Notes: generated by a model not told the origin, from the letters alone. A DNA stretch of 64,000 nt from Paenibacillus cymbidii (GCF_004764705.1 NZ_SHLX01000037.1:1-64000), one strand, 5' to 3'. Positions 8,521 through 17,337 are shown, counted from the first letter of the stretch. Translations and numbers: made by a program.

Positions 8521-9171
8521 ATGAGTAAACATGGTAAAAATATACGGATTTTCAGCGGCGGCCAGCTCGGCGAATGGGCGCTGGCCGGCATCGCCCCTAG
8601 CGACATCCTCGTCGGCGCCGACCGCGGCGCGTTGTTTCTGGCACGCTCCGGCCTGCACCTGCATTGCGCCTTGGGCGACTTCGACTCGGTGACCGCCGAA
8701 GAGCGGGCGGAAATTGCCTCAGCCAGCCTGGAAACGCTTGCAGTCGATCCGGTCATGAAGGACATGACCGACACCGAAATGGCGTTCGAATGGGCGATGG
8801 CGCAGCGCCCCGCGTCGATTGCCGTCTGCGGGGCGCTCGGCACGCGTTTCGACCATGCGCTGGCGAACGTCCATCTGCTGCGCCGGGCGCTGCGCGGCGG
8901 CGTGCCGTGCGCAATCGAGGACGCGCACAATAGCATCGAGCTGATCGGCCCCGGCCGCAAGCAGCTCGTCCCGGGCCGCTTCGCCCACGTTTCGCTGCTG
9001 CCGCTTACGGATGAAGTCAGCGGCATTACGCTGACCGGGTTTCGTTACCCGCTGCACCGTGCGCGGCTTGCCATCGGCCAATCGCTCGGCGTCAGCAACG
9101 TGCTCGAGCAGCCGTCCGGCACGATCGAAGTCGGCACGGGCGAGCTGCTCGTCATCCGCAGTTCGGATTGA
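8521..9171 (+). CDS. thiN: Thiamine pyrophosphokinase
   Basis: A 216-residue enzyme transferring pyrophosphate from ATP to thiamine to give thiamine diphosphate in the cytoplasm. The family motifs are visible: the ADRGA block near residue 35, GDFDS, the D-x-TDTEMA substrate loop, and GALGTRFDHALAN. The C-terminal beta-sandwich has the S/T-x-GFRYPL and SLGVSN segments typical of the fold. The start ATG 8521 has AGGAGA about ten bases upstream. The upstream in-frame ATG at 8461 has no site. The gene stands alone and converges with a small gene ending nine bases away. No TPP riboswitch is seen upstream. Confidence 0.92.
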   Translation: MSKHGKNIRIFSGGQLGEWALAGIAPSDILVGADRGALFLARSGLHLHCALGDFDSVTAEERAEIASASLETLAVDPVMKDMTDTEMAFEWAMAQRPASIAVCGALGTRFDHALANVHLLRRALRGGVPCAIEDAHNSIELIGPGRKQLVPGRFAHVSLLPLTDEVSGITLTGFRYPLHRARLAIGQSLGVSNVLEQPSGTIEVGTGELLVIRSSD

Positions 9172-9179
9172 ATCTGCAA

Positions 9180-9503
9180 TTATATCAGCCTGATCGCGCG
9201 GATCACGTTGTCCGCGTAGGCAATTTTGATCACGTGGCTGCCTTTGTCGTAGGCCAGCGTCGCCCCGGACAGCTTCATGACCGGATCCGCTCCAAGGCCG
9301 TAAAACAAATCGTCCGCCATCGTCCGCACGCATTCGGCGCGCTCGTCCTCTTCCAGCGCTTCCCAGTCGGCCGCTTCCATCTCCAGCCATTCGTGCACGC
9401 CTTCCACGCCGCCGATCGCGTCGGTCAGTTCGTCGATAATGGCTTCGTATTCCCGGTTGAATTTGACGCCCATCGTTTTTCCCTCATCTTTCGTTTGCGC
9501 CAT
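9180..9503 (-). CDS. Small acidic protein of unknown function
   Basis: A 107-residue, strongly acidic soluble protein that I do not recognise. The first half is helical-looking, with FNREYEAIIDELTDAIGG and an acidic run around WEALEEDERAE. The C-terminal third (KLSGATLAYDKGSHVIKIAYAD) looks like beta-strands. There is no signal peptide or membrane segment. Two starts are possible: ATG 9503 with GGAG very close, or ATG 9470 (MGVKFNREYE) with GAGGGA at better spacing. The shorter 96-residue form is quite possible. It converges on thiN and has a typical local codon pattern, so it is probably real. Confidence 0.6.
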   Translation of the reverse strand: MAQTKDEGKTMGVKFNREYEAIIDELTDAIGGVEGVHEWLEMEAADWEALEEDERAECVRTMADDLFYGLGADPVMKLSGATLAYDKGSHVIKIAYADNVIRAIRLI

Positions 9504-9682
9504 GTGCTCCAGCCAGCTGCAAATTGTTGATTGCTGCTACCTGCATTTTACACGAACCGGACGCAAAAAGACACCAGGCAGGAATTGGCGGTCCGATGCA
9601 GAATTGATGATGCAGAATTGATGTTGAGAAAAGGCGGCGATGGCTGCCCATTATTTTGTTACCGGACAGGGGGATCATCCTT

Positions 9683-10660
9683 TTGACTGCAGTAGAAAGA
9701 CGATTGGCCGAGCTTCGCGCCTTCCAGGCGCCGCTTACGGCGCAGCCCGACCTCGAGGCGTTCTGGGAACGCACGCTGGCCGAGAGCGCCGCGCGAACGC
9801 TTGACGGCGAAAGGACATTGACCGCAACGCCGCTGGCTCACGCCCGCGTTTATCGCGTCGCCTACCGCGGCTTCGACGAAACGCCGATTCACGGCTGGTA
9901 TATGCTTCCCGCCTTCCCTGCCGCGGGCGACGGCGCCAAGCTGCCTTGCGTCGTGCTGTTCCACGGGTACCATGGCGACAGCGGTTTCCCCGAGCAGCAT
10001 GCCTCTTGGCTGCTGATGGGCTTCGCCGTCTTCGCCATCGATATTCGCGGCCAAGCGGGGGAAACGGGCAACCTGCTGCCGCAGACGCACGGCATGACCC
10101 GCGGCTGGGTCAGCCAAAACATTCTCAACCCGTACAGCTGTTACTATCGCGCGATCACGGTCGACTGCGTGCGCGCCGTCGATTGGGCGGCGGAGCAGCC
10201 CGAGGTCGACCCTTCGCGGATCGCCGTAGTAGGCGGCAGCCAGGGCGGCGGCCTGTCGCTCATCACAGCGGCGCTGAGCGACAAGCCGGCCGCGGCCATC
10301 GCCACCGTGCCGAACATGTGCCACATGGACTTCGGCATCATGAACTCCACCGGCTCGCTCAGCGAATTGGCCGGCTTCGTCTCGCGTTTTCCCGACAAGC
10401 TCGGCGACGTGCTTCGAACGCTCAGTTACTTCGACAACATGAACCTGGCGCACCGGATCACCATTCCGATCTTCGTATCGGCTTGCCTGAAGGATACCGT
10501 CTGTCAACCGGAAATGGTGTGCGCGGCGTTCAACCGCATCGCCTCGAGCGAGAAGCGGCTCGACCTGTACCCGTTCGACGGCCACTACGTCAGCCCGTTC
10601 CACCATCGCGAATCGCTCGACTTCCTGATCCGGGCGCTGCGCGGCCAAACGGCAGGCTGA
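9683..10660 (+). CDS. Acetyl xylan esterase / cephalosporin-C deacetylase family hydrolase
   Basis: A 325-residue alpha/beta-hydrolase of the AXE1 (CE7) family, which removes acetyl groups from xylo-oligosaccharides and other acetylated sugars. Visible features are VVLFHGYHG before the oxyanion site, the DIRGQ motif of CE7, the nucleophile elbow GGSQGGG, the acid in SACLKDTVC and the histidine in DGHYVSP. The length matches CE7 enzymes (~320). There is no signal peptide, so it is intracellular. TTG 9683 is chosen because AGGGGG precedes it at proper spacing; the frame also contains a TTG at 9656. It is probably monocistronic. Confidence 0.9.
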   Translation: MTAVERRLAELRAFQAPLTAQPDLEAFWERTLAESAARTLDGERTLTATPLAHARVYRVAYRGFDETPIHGWYMLPAFPAAGDGAKLPCVVLFHGYHGDSGFPEQHASWLLMGFAVFAIDIRGQAGETGNLLPQTHGMTRGWVSQNILNPYSCYYRAITVDCVRAVDWAAEQPEVDPSRIAVVGGSQGGGLSLITAALSDKPAAAIATVPNMCHMDFGIMNSTGSLSELAGFVSRFPDKLGDVLRTLSYFDNMNLAHRITIPIFVSACLKDTVCQPEMVCAAFNRIASSEKRLDLYPFDGHYVSPFHHRESLDFLIRALRGQTAG

Positions 10661-10730
10661 CTTGCGTAAGCGGGCGGCAACCGGCGCATACTATTTCGTG
10701 ATTCCATCACGGAAGACGGAGGTTGCCCGC

Positions 10731-11009
10731 ATGTCCAAACATAAACGCATGAACCCGATGTCCGGCGAACCGATCGATGTCGACGGCGTCTACGCCAACG
10801 AATGGGGCCGCGAAGAAATGCTGAAGATGGGCGATACGTTCCCCGCCGACCCGCAGCTCGGCAGCACCGAATGGGAGTTGGTCAGCTTCCCCGTCGACAA
10901 CGAATCTCTGCGCCATACCGTCGATCCCGAGCTTCGCAACGAAAGCGACGAGCGCAAAAACCGCAGCCGCATGCCGCACCGCCCAGGCGAAGAGCGCGGC
11001 GACCAGTAA
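10731..11009 (+). CDS. Small conserved-looking hydrophilic protein
   Basis: A 92-residue soluble protein with no recognised domain. It is rich in charged residues and proline and contains a GDTFPADPQLGSTEW segment. The GD-x-FP pattern faintly recalls small YjzC-type Firmicute proteins, but the match is too short to use. The start ATG 10731 has GGAGG eight bases upstream. The open frame continues upstream to 10662 without a site. It is followed by a clear hairpin terminator and may be read together with the esterase 70 bp upstream. Confidence 0.65.
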   Translation: MSKHKRMNPMSGEPIDVDGVYANEWGREEMLKMGDTFPADPQLGSTEWELVSFPVDNESLRHTVDPELRNESDERKNRSRMPHRPGEERGDQ

Positions 11010-11023
11010 GCGCCCCGACGTGC

Positions 11024-11063
11024 AAAGGCCCCGTACCCGGATGATCCGGTACGAGGCCTTTTG
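11024..11063. terminator. Bidirectional hairpin terminator
   Basis: The stem AAAGGCC-x-CGTACC / GGTACG-x-GGCCTTTT with one bulge and a short loop, ending in TTTT. It lies between a plus-strand gene ending at 11009 and a minus-strand gene ending at 11085. Confidence 0.85.
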
Positions 11064-11084
11064 TTGTGTTAGCGCGCCAGCCGC

Positions 11085-11807
11085 TTAAAGCCCGCTCCAC
11101 CAATCGCTGATCCAGCGCCATGCCGGCGCGCTTACCGCGGCAACCGCGATCGCGGGGAGCAAGTTGGCGACGTTGATTTTTTTGATCTCCAGCACGTTGA
11201 GCCCGACGCCGACGATCAGCACGCCGCCTACGGCCGTAATTTGGCCGATCATGCCGTCCAGCGCCGTTTGGCCGATCCAGCTCGAAAGAAACGTCGCCCC
11301 TAGCGCGATGCCGCCCTGGTACAGAAACACCGGCGCCGCGGAGAACAGCACGCCGACGCCGAGCGTGGAGGCAAACATGATCGCCGAGAAGCCGTCCAGC
11401 ATCGCTTTGGAATACAGTATATCGTGGTTGTGCCGAAGGCCGCCGTCCAGCGAGCCCAGCACCGCCATCGCCCCGACGCAATAGATCAGCGTCGTCGTGA
11501 CGAATCCTGCCGCCACCTTGCCGTTCCCGCCCCCGCCGAGCGAGGCTTCGAGCTTGCGGCCGATATACTCGAGCCCGCGCTCGATCTTCAGCACTTCGCC
11601 GAGCACGCCGCCGACCACAAGACTGAAGATCAGCAGCAAAATATTGTCCGCCTTCATCGCCATCATGCCGCCCAGCAGACAAACAGCGAGGCCAATGCCT
11701 TGCAGCACCGTCGTGCGGATGCCGGAAGACAGCTTCGGCAGCAGCAGGCCAAGCAGCCCCCCGCCGACGATGGCCAGCGCGTTTACAATCGTCCCCCATA
11801 GAACCAT
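11085..11807 (-). CDS. DUF554 family membrane protein
   Basis: A 240-residue integral membrane protein of the DUF554 (YdfK/YqgA) family, probably with six or seven membrane segments and glycine-rich turns. The first is TIVNALAIVGGGLLGLLLP at residues ~5-23, followed by GIGLAVCLLGGMMAM and ILLLIFSLVVGGVLGE. Function is unknown in the family; a transporter or channel-like role is only guesswork. The start ATG 11807 has GAGGG six to seven bases upstream. The open frame begins 7 codons earlier with GTG and no site. It appears monocistronic and shares a terminator with the small gene at 10731. Confidence 0.85.
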   Translation of the reverse strand: MVLWGTIVNALAIVGGGLLGLLLPKLSSGIRTTVLQGIGLAVCLLGGMMAMKADNILLLIFSLVVGGVLGEVLKIERGLEYIGRKLEASLGGGGNGKVAAGFVTTTLIYCVGAMAVLGSLDGGLRHNHDILYSKAMLDGFSAIMFASTLGVGVLFSAAPVFLYQGGIALGATFLSSWIGQTALDGMIGQITAVGGVLIVGVGLNVLEIKKINVANLLPAIAVAAVSAPAWRWISDWWSGL

Positions 11808-11987
11808 TCGTTGCCCTCTTTCCCGCACAATCCCGTACCGACCGAAAGCCTGTCCATAACCCTAGTAAAAGGTTTATGATGAAAACATTCATGCCGTTGA
11901 TCCGCAACCTTAACAAGTATAGCAGATTCCCTATCCTTGCTGCGGGGAATTTTGCGTACGACAACAAAGCCGGGAGGTGCGGCACAC

Positions 11988-12650
11988 ATGCCGACAAACG
12001 AAGCTTTTGACATTTACGACGCACAGGGAAACCCGCTGGGGACCGCAACACGCGCGGACGTACACCGCGAAGGCTACTGGCATCGCACGTTCCATTGCTG
12101 GGTCGTTCATCCCCGTTGGAACGGCGAACCGTCGGTTCTGCTGCAGCTGAGACACAAAACGAAGGATACGTATCCGGACAAACTGGATATTTCGGCCGCG
12201 GGCCATTTGCTGGCGGGGGAACTCGTGCCGGACGGCATTCGCGAGCTGAAGGAAGAACTGGGGCTTGACACCGCGTTCGACGAGTTGATCGACTGCGGCA
12301 TGTCGGCGGCGGAAAGCATTGTGCCGGGACAGTGGACCGACCGCGAGTTCAATCATATTTTCGTATATGAATGCGACAAGCCGCTGCGGGAATACGCATT
12401 TCAGCGCAGCGAAATCGCCGGCCTGTTTTTTGTGAGCCTGCGCGATTTCAAACGGCTGGTCGCAGGCGAAGCGGCAACGATCGCCGCCCGCGGCATCGTA
12501 GTGAACAAGGACGAGACGGATGTCGCGGATGAAGACCGGACGATCGGCCTGGACGATCTGACGCCGAATTCAGCCGCTTATTACGAGCGGCTGTTCGCGG
12601 GCATCGAACGCATCGCTCCCGCCGCCGGGATCGGGAGGGAAGCCCAGTGA
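11988..12650 (+). CDS. Nudix hydrolase (YfcD / isopentenyl-isomerase-like type)
   Basis: A 220-residue Nudix-fold protein. The N-terminal FDIYDAQGNPLGTATRADVH and GYWHRTFHCW segments are typical of the subgroup related to YfcD and type I isopentenyl-diphosphate isomerase. The Nudix box reads G-HLLAG-E-LVPDGI-RELKEELGL, with six rather than seven residues between the first Glu and the Arg-Glu pair. The metal-binding RE..EE residues are present. The substrate is unknown. The start ATG 11988 has GGGAGGTG nine bases upstream. The stop overlaps the phzF-like GTG start by four bases, so the two genes are translationally coupled. Confidence 0.85.
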   Translation: MPTNEAFDIYDAQGNPLGTATRADVHREGYWHRTFHCWVVHPRWNGEPSVLLQLRHKTKDTYPDKLDISAAGHLLAGELVPDGIRELKEELGLDTAFDELIDCGMSAAESIVPGQWTDREFNHIFVYECDKPLREYAFQRSEIAGLFFVSLRDFKRLVAGEAATIAARGIVVNKDETDVADEDRTIGLDDLTPNSAAYYERLFAGIERIAPAAGIGREAQ

Positions 12651-13457
12651 AGCTGTTCATTGTCGACGCGTTTGCGTCGTCGCCTTTTCGCGGCAATCCT
12701 GCCGCGGTATGCATCCTTCAGTCGCCGCTCACGGACGCTCGCATGCAGCAAATCGCCGGCGAAATGAATTTATCCGAAACGGCGTTCCTGTTGAACAAGG
12801 AACAACATTACGAGCTGCGGTGGTTTACCCCGCTTGCTGAAGTAGATCTATGCGGCCATGCGACGCTGGCGAGCGCGCATATTTTGTGGGAAGAGGGGCT
12901 TGCCGGCGGCGATGCGACCTTGTCGTTCTCGACGCGCAGCGGCATATTGTCCGCCAGCAGGAAGGGAGACAGGATCTCGCTGCATTTCCCGCTGGAGCCG
13001 GACAGCCCCTGCGAGCCGCCGCAAGCGTTGGTCGACGGATTGCGAACCCCGTTTCGGTACGCCGGGCGCAACCGGTTCGACTATATCGTCGAGTGCGCAA
13101 CCGAAGCGCAGGTGGTGAACGCGGCGCCCGATTTCTCCCTGCTGCGAACGCTGGATGCCCGCGGTGTGATCATGACGAGCCGTGCGGACGATCCGCGCGT
13201 CGACTTCGTGTCGCGCTGCTTCTTCCCTGCTCTCGGCGTGAACGAGGACCCGGTGACTCGGCGTGAACGAGGACCCGGTGACCGGTTCCGCGCACTGCTG
13301 TCTCGGTCCGTACTGGCAGCGGCGGCTCGGCAAAAACGAATTGACCGCCATTCAGCGTTCGGCAAGGGAAGGGGAGCTTCACCTGCACGTGCTGGAAAGC
13401 GGAATCGTGATTTCCGGGCAAGCCGTCACCACCCTCCGCGGGGAATTGATCGTCTAA
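12647..13457 (+). pseudogene. PhzF-family isomerase/epimerase gene broken by a 25-bp duplication
   Basis: A PhzF-family gene (phenazine-biosynthesis-like isomerases; most are uncharacterised, with a diaminopimelate-epimerase fold). The N-terminus has VDAFASSPFRGNPAAVC and the PLAEVDLCGHATLASA block. A perfect 25-bp tandem duplication (13232-13281) lies exactly in the conserved EDPVTGSAHC motif. Because 25 is not a multiple of three, the frame shifts and the upstream product reads into unrelated sequence to 13609. Removing one copy restores EDPVTGSAHCCLGPYWQRRL and the normal C-terminus, ending at 13457, for about 261 residues. It starts with GTG overlapping the Nudix stop. Real mutation, reversible slippage or assembly error cannot be told apart here. 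Confidence 0.85.
13232..13281. repeat. Perfect 25-bp tandem duplication inside phzF
   Basis: Two identical, directly abutting 25-base units (13232-13256 and 13257-13281), each containing CGTGAACGAGGACCCGG. The unit is a single exact repeat with no further copies. Confidence 0.95.
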
Positions 13458-13806
13458 ATCGCCGCCTCCCCTATTCTGCCGAACACAACGATTCATCTTC
13501 TGCTCGGTTATCGTACTTTAATAAATCAGCTTCAAAAACAATACGAGGGGCTGCTTTTTGGTGCAAAAACAGATGCTCGGCGCGGGCTGATCTTAGCTTA
13601 AATGTATAAATACAGTTAAAAGCTGCCACACAGGCTCGTTTGATGCATTTATGTGCAAATGTGCGCTTGAATTCTCCAAAATGAACCACATATCGGAAAA
13701 TAACGGGGATTACGTGTATTTTTACAGTTTAGTTGTCCGCATCGGCGGTTTAGGTCGAATTTAAGTGTATTAATGTCCTTAAAGGTAGCCAATTCCCCCC
13801 TTGTAC

Positions 13807-13999
13807 AATAAGGCCATGTTTTATTGCCTATTTCGCCAAAAACGGGCAGCCGCTTCGAAATAGCCAGCGAATTCACTGGCTATTTCGCTTGAAATGCCTA
13901 TTTGAAGGCGATCTGGGGCAAATAACCAATGTTTTCACTGGCTATTGCAGGCGGGCCGGGCGATAGGGGGCCAATAGGCCATTTTTCATGGGCTATTTT
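13807..13999. repeat. Cluster of four short palindromic repeats
   Basis: Four hairpins of two related kinds lie in 190 bp. Type B (AATAGGCCA-T/A-rich loop-TGGCCTATT) copies are at 13807-13832 and 13973-13999. Type A (AATAGCCAG-N-CACTGGCTATT) copies are at 13858-13885 and 13921-13946. The rest of the gap 13458-14271 is rather AT-rich and holds no gene I can support. A minus-strand frame at 13993-14349 is discussed under rejected items. Confidence 0.75.
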
Positions 14000-14271
14000 C
14001 GTTGCCGAGCAATAAATCGGTCCACCAAGGGGAGCGGCTCGCCAGGATAGGCTTCTTGCAGCAGCACGCGAGTACGCTCGTACACGAAACAGCGAAGCGG
14101 AAGGATTGCTCTGGAGAAGCTGAGCGCTGCGTTCGCCTTTGTTTTCGGATGGTTACCTTGGCCCCTTAATTCCCGGCATCCGAAATCAACAAGCGATCGG
14201 AGGAACAGCCCTTCCGCGCAGCGGCTGCAGTGTGAAGCTCGGTTGCGCTTCCTAGCTCCAGCTATATATGC

Positions 14272-14315
14272 AAAAAACCGCCCCCGGCGGCAAAAAAACT
14301 GCTGCGGGGCGGCTC
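14272..14315 (-). terminator. Terminator of the orphan binding-protein gene
   Basis: On the minus strand a CCGCC-GGG-GGCGG hairpin is followed by TTTTTT, 38 bases after the stop at 14330. A weaker overlapping GCCGCCCC stem lies just before it. Confidence 0.7.
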
Positions 14316-14329
14316 GAGTTCGTGCCCGT

Positions 14330-15766
14330 TTACTTCTTGTACTTCGCAATCACATCGTTGGTCTTCGCGGAAATATTGGCGATCGCCTGCTTCGGTGTCG
14401 TCTGGCCGATGAACAACCGCTGCATCTCCGGAAACATCGCCGCTCGCATCTCCGGATAACCTTTGATCCCCCAGCCCGAATCGACGACCGGCCATTCCTT
14501 CGTCTTCATCGACAGCTTGGCCAGAAAACGCAGCTCGGGATCGCTTACCACCCAGGCCGGTTCGTTGCCGAGCGGGTTGAACGTTTTGGTCGCGCCGGCA
14601 AAAATCGTATTTTCGTTCATCGACCAGTACAGAAACTTTTTCGCCCATTTCTCGCGCGTCGCATTCCCGGTCTTGAACGCCACGCCGAAGCCGATCTCCG
14701 TCTTGAGCGCCGACTTTCCCGGCGTCGTGGACGGAAAGTTGACGTACATGTACTCGTGCGGGGCGGCAACGGAGCCATCCTTCAGGCCGTTGACAATCAG
14801 ATCGGAATGCGTGGCGTTCGCGACAATCATGCCGTTCTTGCGCTGCCTCCACAGATCGAGCGCATTGACCGAGGTCAGCGTTTCCGGATGAGGGTTGACA
14901 AGCCCTTCATCGACAAGCGACTTCAGGAATGCCAGCGCCTGCTCCGAACCCGGACTGTCGGCCGCGGTAAACTTGGAATAATCGTCGTTGAACAGCTTCG
15001 CCCCGAACGACACCAGCAAATTGTTGTACAACTGGTCCCCCTGCTCGTTCAACGCAAACAACGTCAGCCCGTACACGCCTTTCTCCTTGTTCGCCACCGC
15101 CTTGAGCGCCGCCTTGAATTGCTCCGGCGTCCAGGTGCGATCGGGGTTTTGCGGCAGCAGGTTCTCCGCCCCCGCTTCCTTCCACAGCGACCGGTTCAGC
15201 AGTAAAGCGACTTGCGTCGCGTAATAGGGCATCGTGACGATGTCGCCCTTTACCGACACCATCTTCATGATATCGAGGTTTTTGTGAATTTGCACCAAAT
15301 CCGTCGGAGGCAAAATATCGTCGAGCTTGAGCAGCGCCCCCATCTGCCCGTAAGCGAGCGTCCGTCCCGGGTAGTCCATCAATATGTCGGGCGTCGTTCG
15401 GGAGGCGATGGCGGTCGTTATTTTTTCATTGACGAGGTCGAACGGGATAATTTCCACATTCACTTTGACGTTCGGAAATACCTTGTTCCATTCCGGCACC
15501 AGATCGTCCTTCACCCATTCGCCCGGCTTCTGCCCCGGTTTGTAGGTGCCGACCTGGGTCATCCAAATCGTCAGTTCCGCCTTTTCATTGCGATCGTAGT
15601 TCTGCCCTGGCGCGGCGGAAGCCGGCTGGCTTGGTTTAGTCGTGCGGCCGGCGGAATCGCCGCTTGCCCGGCTGCAACCGACGGCGAATGCCGCCATTGC
15701 CGCAACAAGCAGCACCGACAGCCCGATGCGCGTTGTTCGTTTGCCGGATCTATGCCGTTTTTTCAT
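14330..15766 (-). CDS. Sugar ABC transporter substrate-binding lipoprotein (orphan)
   Basis: A 478-residue family-1 extracellular solute-binding protein, a lipoprotein that captures oligosaccharides for a CUT1-type ABC importer. The signal peptide is basic and hydrophobic and ends in a lipobox, FAVGC, so the cysteine at about residue 31 would be lipidated. The mature part starts with a Ser/Gly/Pro-rich linker, then ELTIWMTQVG, as in maltose-type binding proteins. The start ATG 15766 has GGGGAGG nine bases upstream; the open frame reaches one TTG further. No permease, ATPase or regulator is adjacent, so it must share a transporter encoded elsewhere. Confidence 0.9.
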   Translation of the reverse strand: MKKRHRSGKRTTRIGLSVLLVAAMAAFAVGCSRASGDSAGRTTKPSQPASAAPGQNYDRNEKAELTIWMTQVGTYKPGQKPGEWVKDDLVPEWNKVFPNVKVNVEIIPFDLVNEKITTAIASRTTPDILMDYPGRTLAYGQMGALLKLDDILPPTDLVQIHKNLDIMKMVSVKGDIVTMPYYATQVALLLNRSLWKEAGAENLLPQNPDRTWTPEQFKAALKAVANKEKGVYGLTLFALNEQGDQLYNNLLVSFGAKLFNDDYSKFTAADSPGSEQALAFLKSLVDEGLVNPHPETLTSVNALDLWRQRKNGMIVANATHSDLIVNGLKDGSVAAPHEYMYVNFPSTTPGKSALKTEIGFGVAFKTGNATREKWAKKFLYWSMNENTIFAGATKTFNPLGNEPAWVVSDPELRFLAKLSMKTKEWPVVDSGWGIKGYPEMRAAMFPEMQRLFIGQTTPKQAIANISAKTNDVIAKYKK

Positions 15767-16006
15767 GTTCGGCAACCTCCCCTACCTTCGACCTTACCGT
15801 TTTCCGCCCCCCGCAGTCAAGCCCTGTCTGTCTTAAACGACCTTTCCGACCCTGCGATTCATCAAAAATGCAGGTTCGATTCGCAAAGGTCCGCACGGCA
15901 TTCGCTGCGTCAGCGGCAGACGGACGTTGCAGGATTTTGCCGGACGATAGCGAATGTTGTCTACGGGGCACGGCTCCATTCCAAAGTCGAGGAAGGATGA
16001 TCGTTT

Positions 16007-17167
16007 GTGAAGGACAAGTTGAAAGGCCTGGTAGTTGGCCTGACGTTGGGCACGCTGGTAACCGGTTCGCTCGCATACGCCACGAACAGCACGTCGATCG
16101 ACGTTTATTTCCGCCAACTGAAGTATATGGTCGAAGGTGTGGAGAAGCCGATGGGCGATTCGCAGGGCTTCATCTATCAGGACACCGCCTACGTGCCGGT
16201 GCGGTACGTCAGCCAGGCGCTCGGCAAGGACGTCAATTTCGACAATGACACAGGCACCGTCTGGATCGGCAAAAATTACGGCGGCGACGGTCGGCAGCAA
16301 ATTGCGGCTTATCAAGGCGGCACGGTGACGAAAGCGGAGTTTGACAGCTACGTGGCGGCGAACTCCTTCTACAACAGCCGCATGCTAAGCGGCACCCAGG
16401 AGTCGCAAGTGCGCGGCTACATCGCCATGAAGCTGCTCGCCGCGCAGGCCGGCGACGCCTACGACGCGGATGCGGCCAAATCGGTCGACGCCCAGTGGGG
16501 GCAGGTCGTGCAATATTTCGGCTCTCCGGAAGCCGCACTTGCGCAGATGAAGCAGTGGAACGCCAATGAATACGACTTGCGGCAATATTTGACGCTGATG
16601 TTCAAACAGACCGCCGTCCTGAAAACGAAGGTGGACGACTCCACGCTGAAGACGCAGTACGACAAGCAGCGCGCCGCCGATCCCGCGGCGTTCGTGACGG
16701 CGTCGGTGCGGCATATTCTGATCGCCACGCAGGCAAGTACAGCCGGCGGAACGGCGCGCACCGACGAACAAGCGCTCGCCCGCGCCAAGGAAGCCTTTGA
16801 CAAACTGGCGGCCGGAGGCGATTTTGCCGCGCTGGCGAAGGAATATTCCGACGACCCCGGCTCGAAGGACAACGGCGGCTTGTATGCGGATGCCGACTTG
16901 CAAGGCTACATCGAGGAATTCAAGAACGCTTCGGCGACGCAGGAGATCGGCCAAATCGGCGAGCCGGTGAAAACGGCGTACGGCTATCACATCATTAAAG
17001 TCGAATCGCGCAAAGTCAAAACGTTCGACGAAGTGAAAGAGCAGCTGCGCCAGCAAGCGATCAGCGGCATCTACCAGCAGTTCGCGGCAACGGAGCTGCC
17101 GGGGCTGATCGAGTCGATCACGCTGCCGCAACCGAGCGCTCAGCCGAGCGCGGCGCCGCAGGAGTAA
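16007..17167 (+). CDS. Exported PrsA-like peptidyl-prolyl isomerase with stalk domain
   Basis: A 386-residue parvulin-type foldase. A signal peptide (residues ~1-26, cut near AYA-TNS) is followed by a copper-amine-oxidase-N-like 'stalk' module (~27-90; YVPVRYVSQALG is the signature). A helical SurA/PrsA-like chaperone region (~100-215) leads to one PpiC domain (~225-325: VRHILIAT, FAALAKEYSDDPGSKDNGG, GYHIIKVE). The end is a Pro/Ser tail. There is no lipobox, unlike classical PrsA; the stalk domain could hold it in the wall (inference). The start is GTG 16007, with AGGATGA eight bases upstream. A 14-bp terminator stem follows. Confidence 0.9.
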   Translation: MKDKLKGLVVGLTLGTLVTGSLAYATNSTSIDVYFRQLKYMVEGVEKPMGDSQGFIYQDTAYVPVRYVSQALGKDVNFDNDTGTVWIGKNYGGDGRQQIAAYQGGTVTKAEFDSYVAANSFYNSRMLSGTQESQVRGYIAMKLLAAQAGDAYDADAAKSVDAQWGQVVQYFGSPEAALAQMKQWNANEYDLRQYLTLMFKQTAVLKTKVDDSTLKTQYDKQRAADPAAFVTASVRHILIATQASTAGGTARTDEQALARAKEAFDKLAAGGDFAALAKEYSDDPGSKDNGGLYADADLQGYIEEFKNASATQEIGQIGEPVKTAYGYHIIKVESRKVKTFDEVKEQLRQQAISGIYQQFAATELPGLIESITLPQPSAQPSAAPQE

Positions 17168-17182
17168 GCGGCGGAACGAAAG

Positions 17183-17215
17183 GAACCTCCCCTGTCTCAT
17201 CGACAGGGGAGGTTC
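17183..17215. terminator. Strong hairpin terminator
   Basis: A perfect 14-bp stem, GAACCTCCCCTGTC / GACAGGGGAGGTTC, with a five-base loop, 15 bases after the foldase stop. The T-run after it is short. Confidence 0.85.
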
Positions 17216-17260
17216 TTGATTTATCGAGTCTGTCGGGCGCTCCAGACATGTAACGCTTTC

Positions 17261-17290
17261 GAAATAGGCCATTTTTTATGGCCTATTTCG
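17261..17290. repeat. Short palindromic repeat, type B
   Basis: A perfect GAAATAGGCCAT / ATGGCCTATTTC hairpin with a T-rich loop, between the foldase terminator and the SLH-protein stop. It belongs to the dispersed intergenic palindrome family. Confidence 0.8.
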
Positions 17291-17337
17291 CAGCAACAGC
17301 GGCGGGCACGCCCGCCAGCCCTAACGCCCGCCCGGCG

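Noticed and set aside
13993..14349. A 118-codon minus-strand frame after the binding-protein gene
   Set aside because: No ribosome binding site, overlaps the terminator and a palindromic repeat, and shows no recognisable domain; its LFLRSLVDFGCRELRG-type text could be a relic but cannot be supported.
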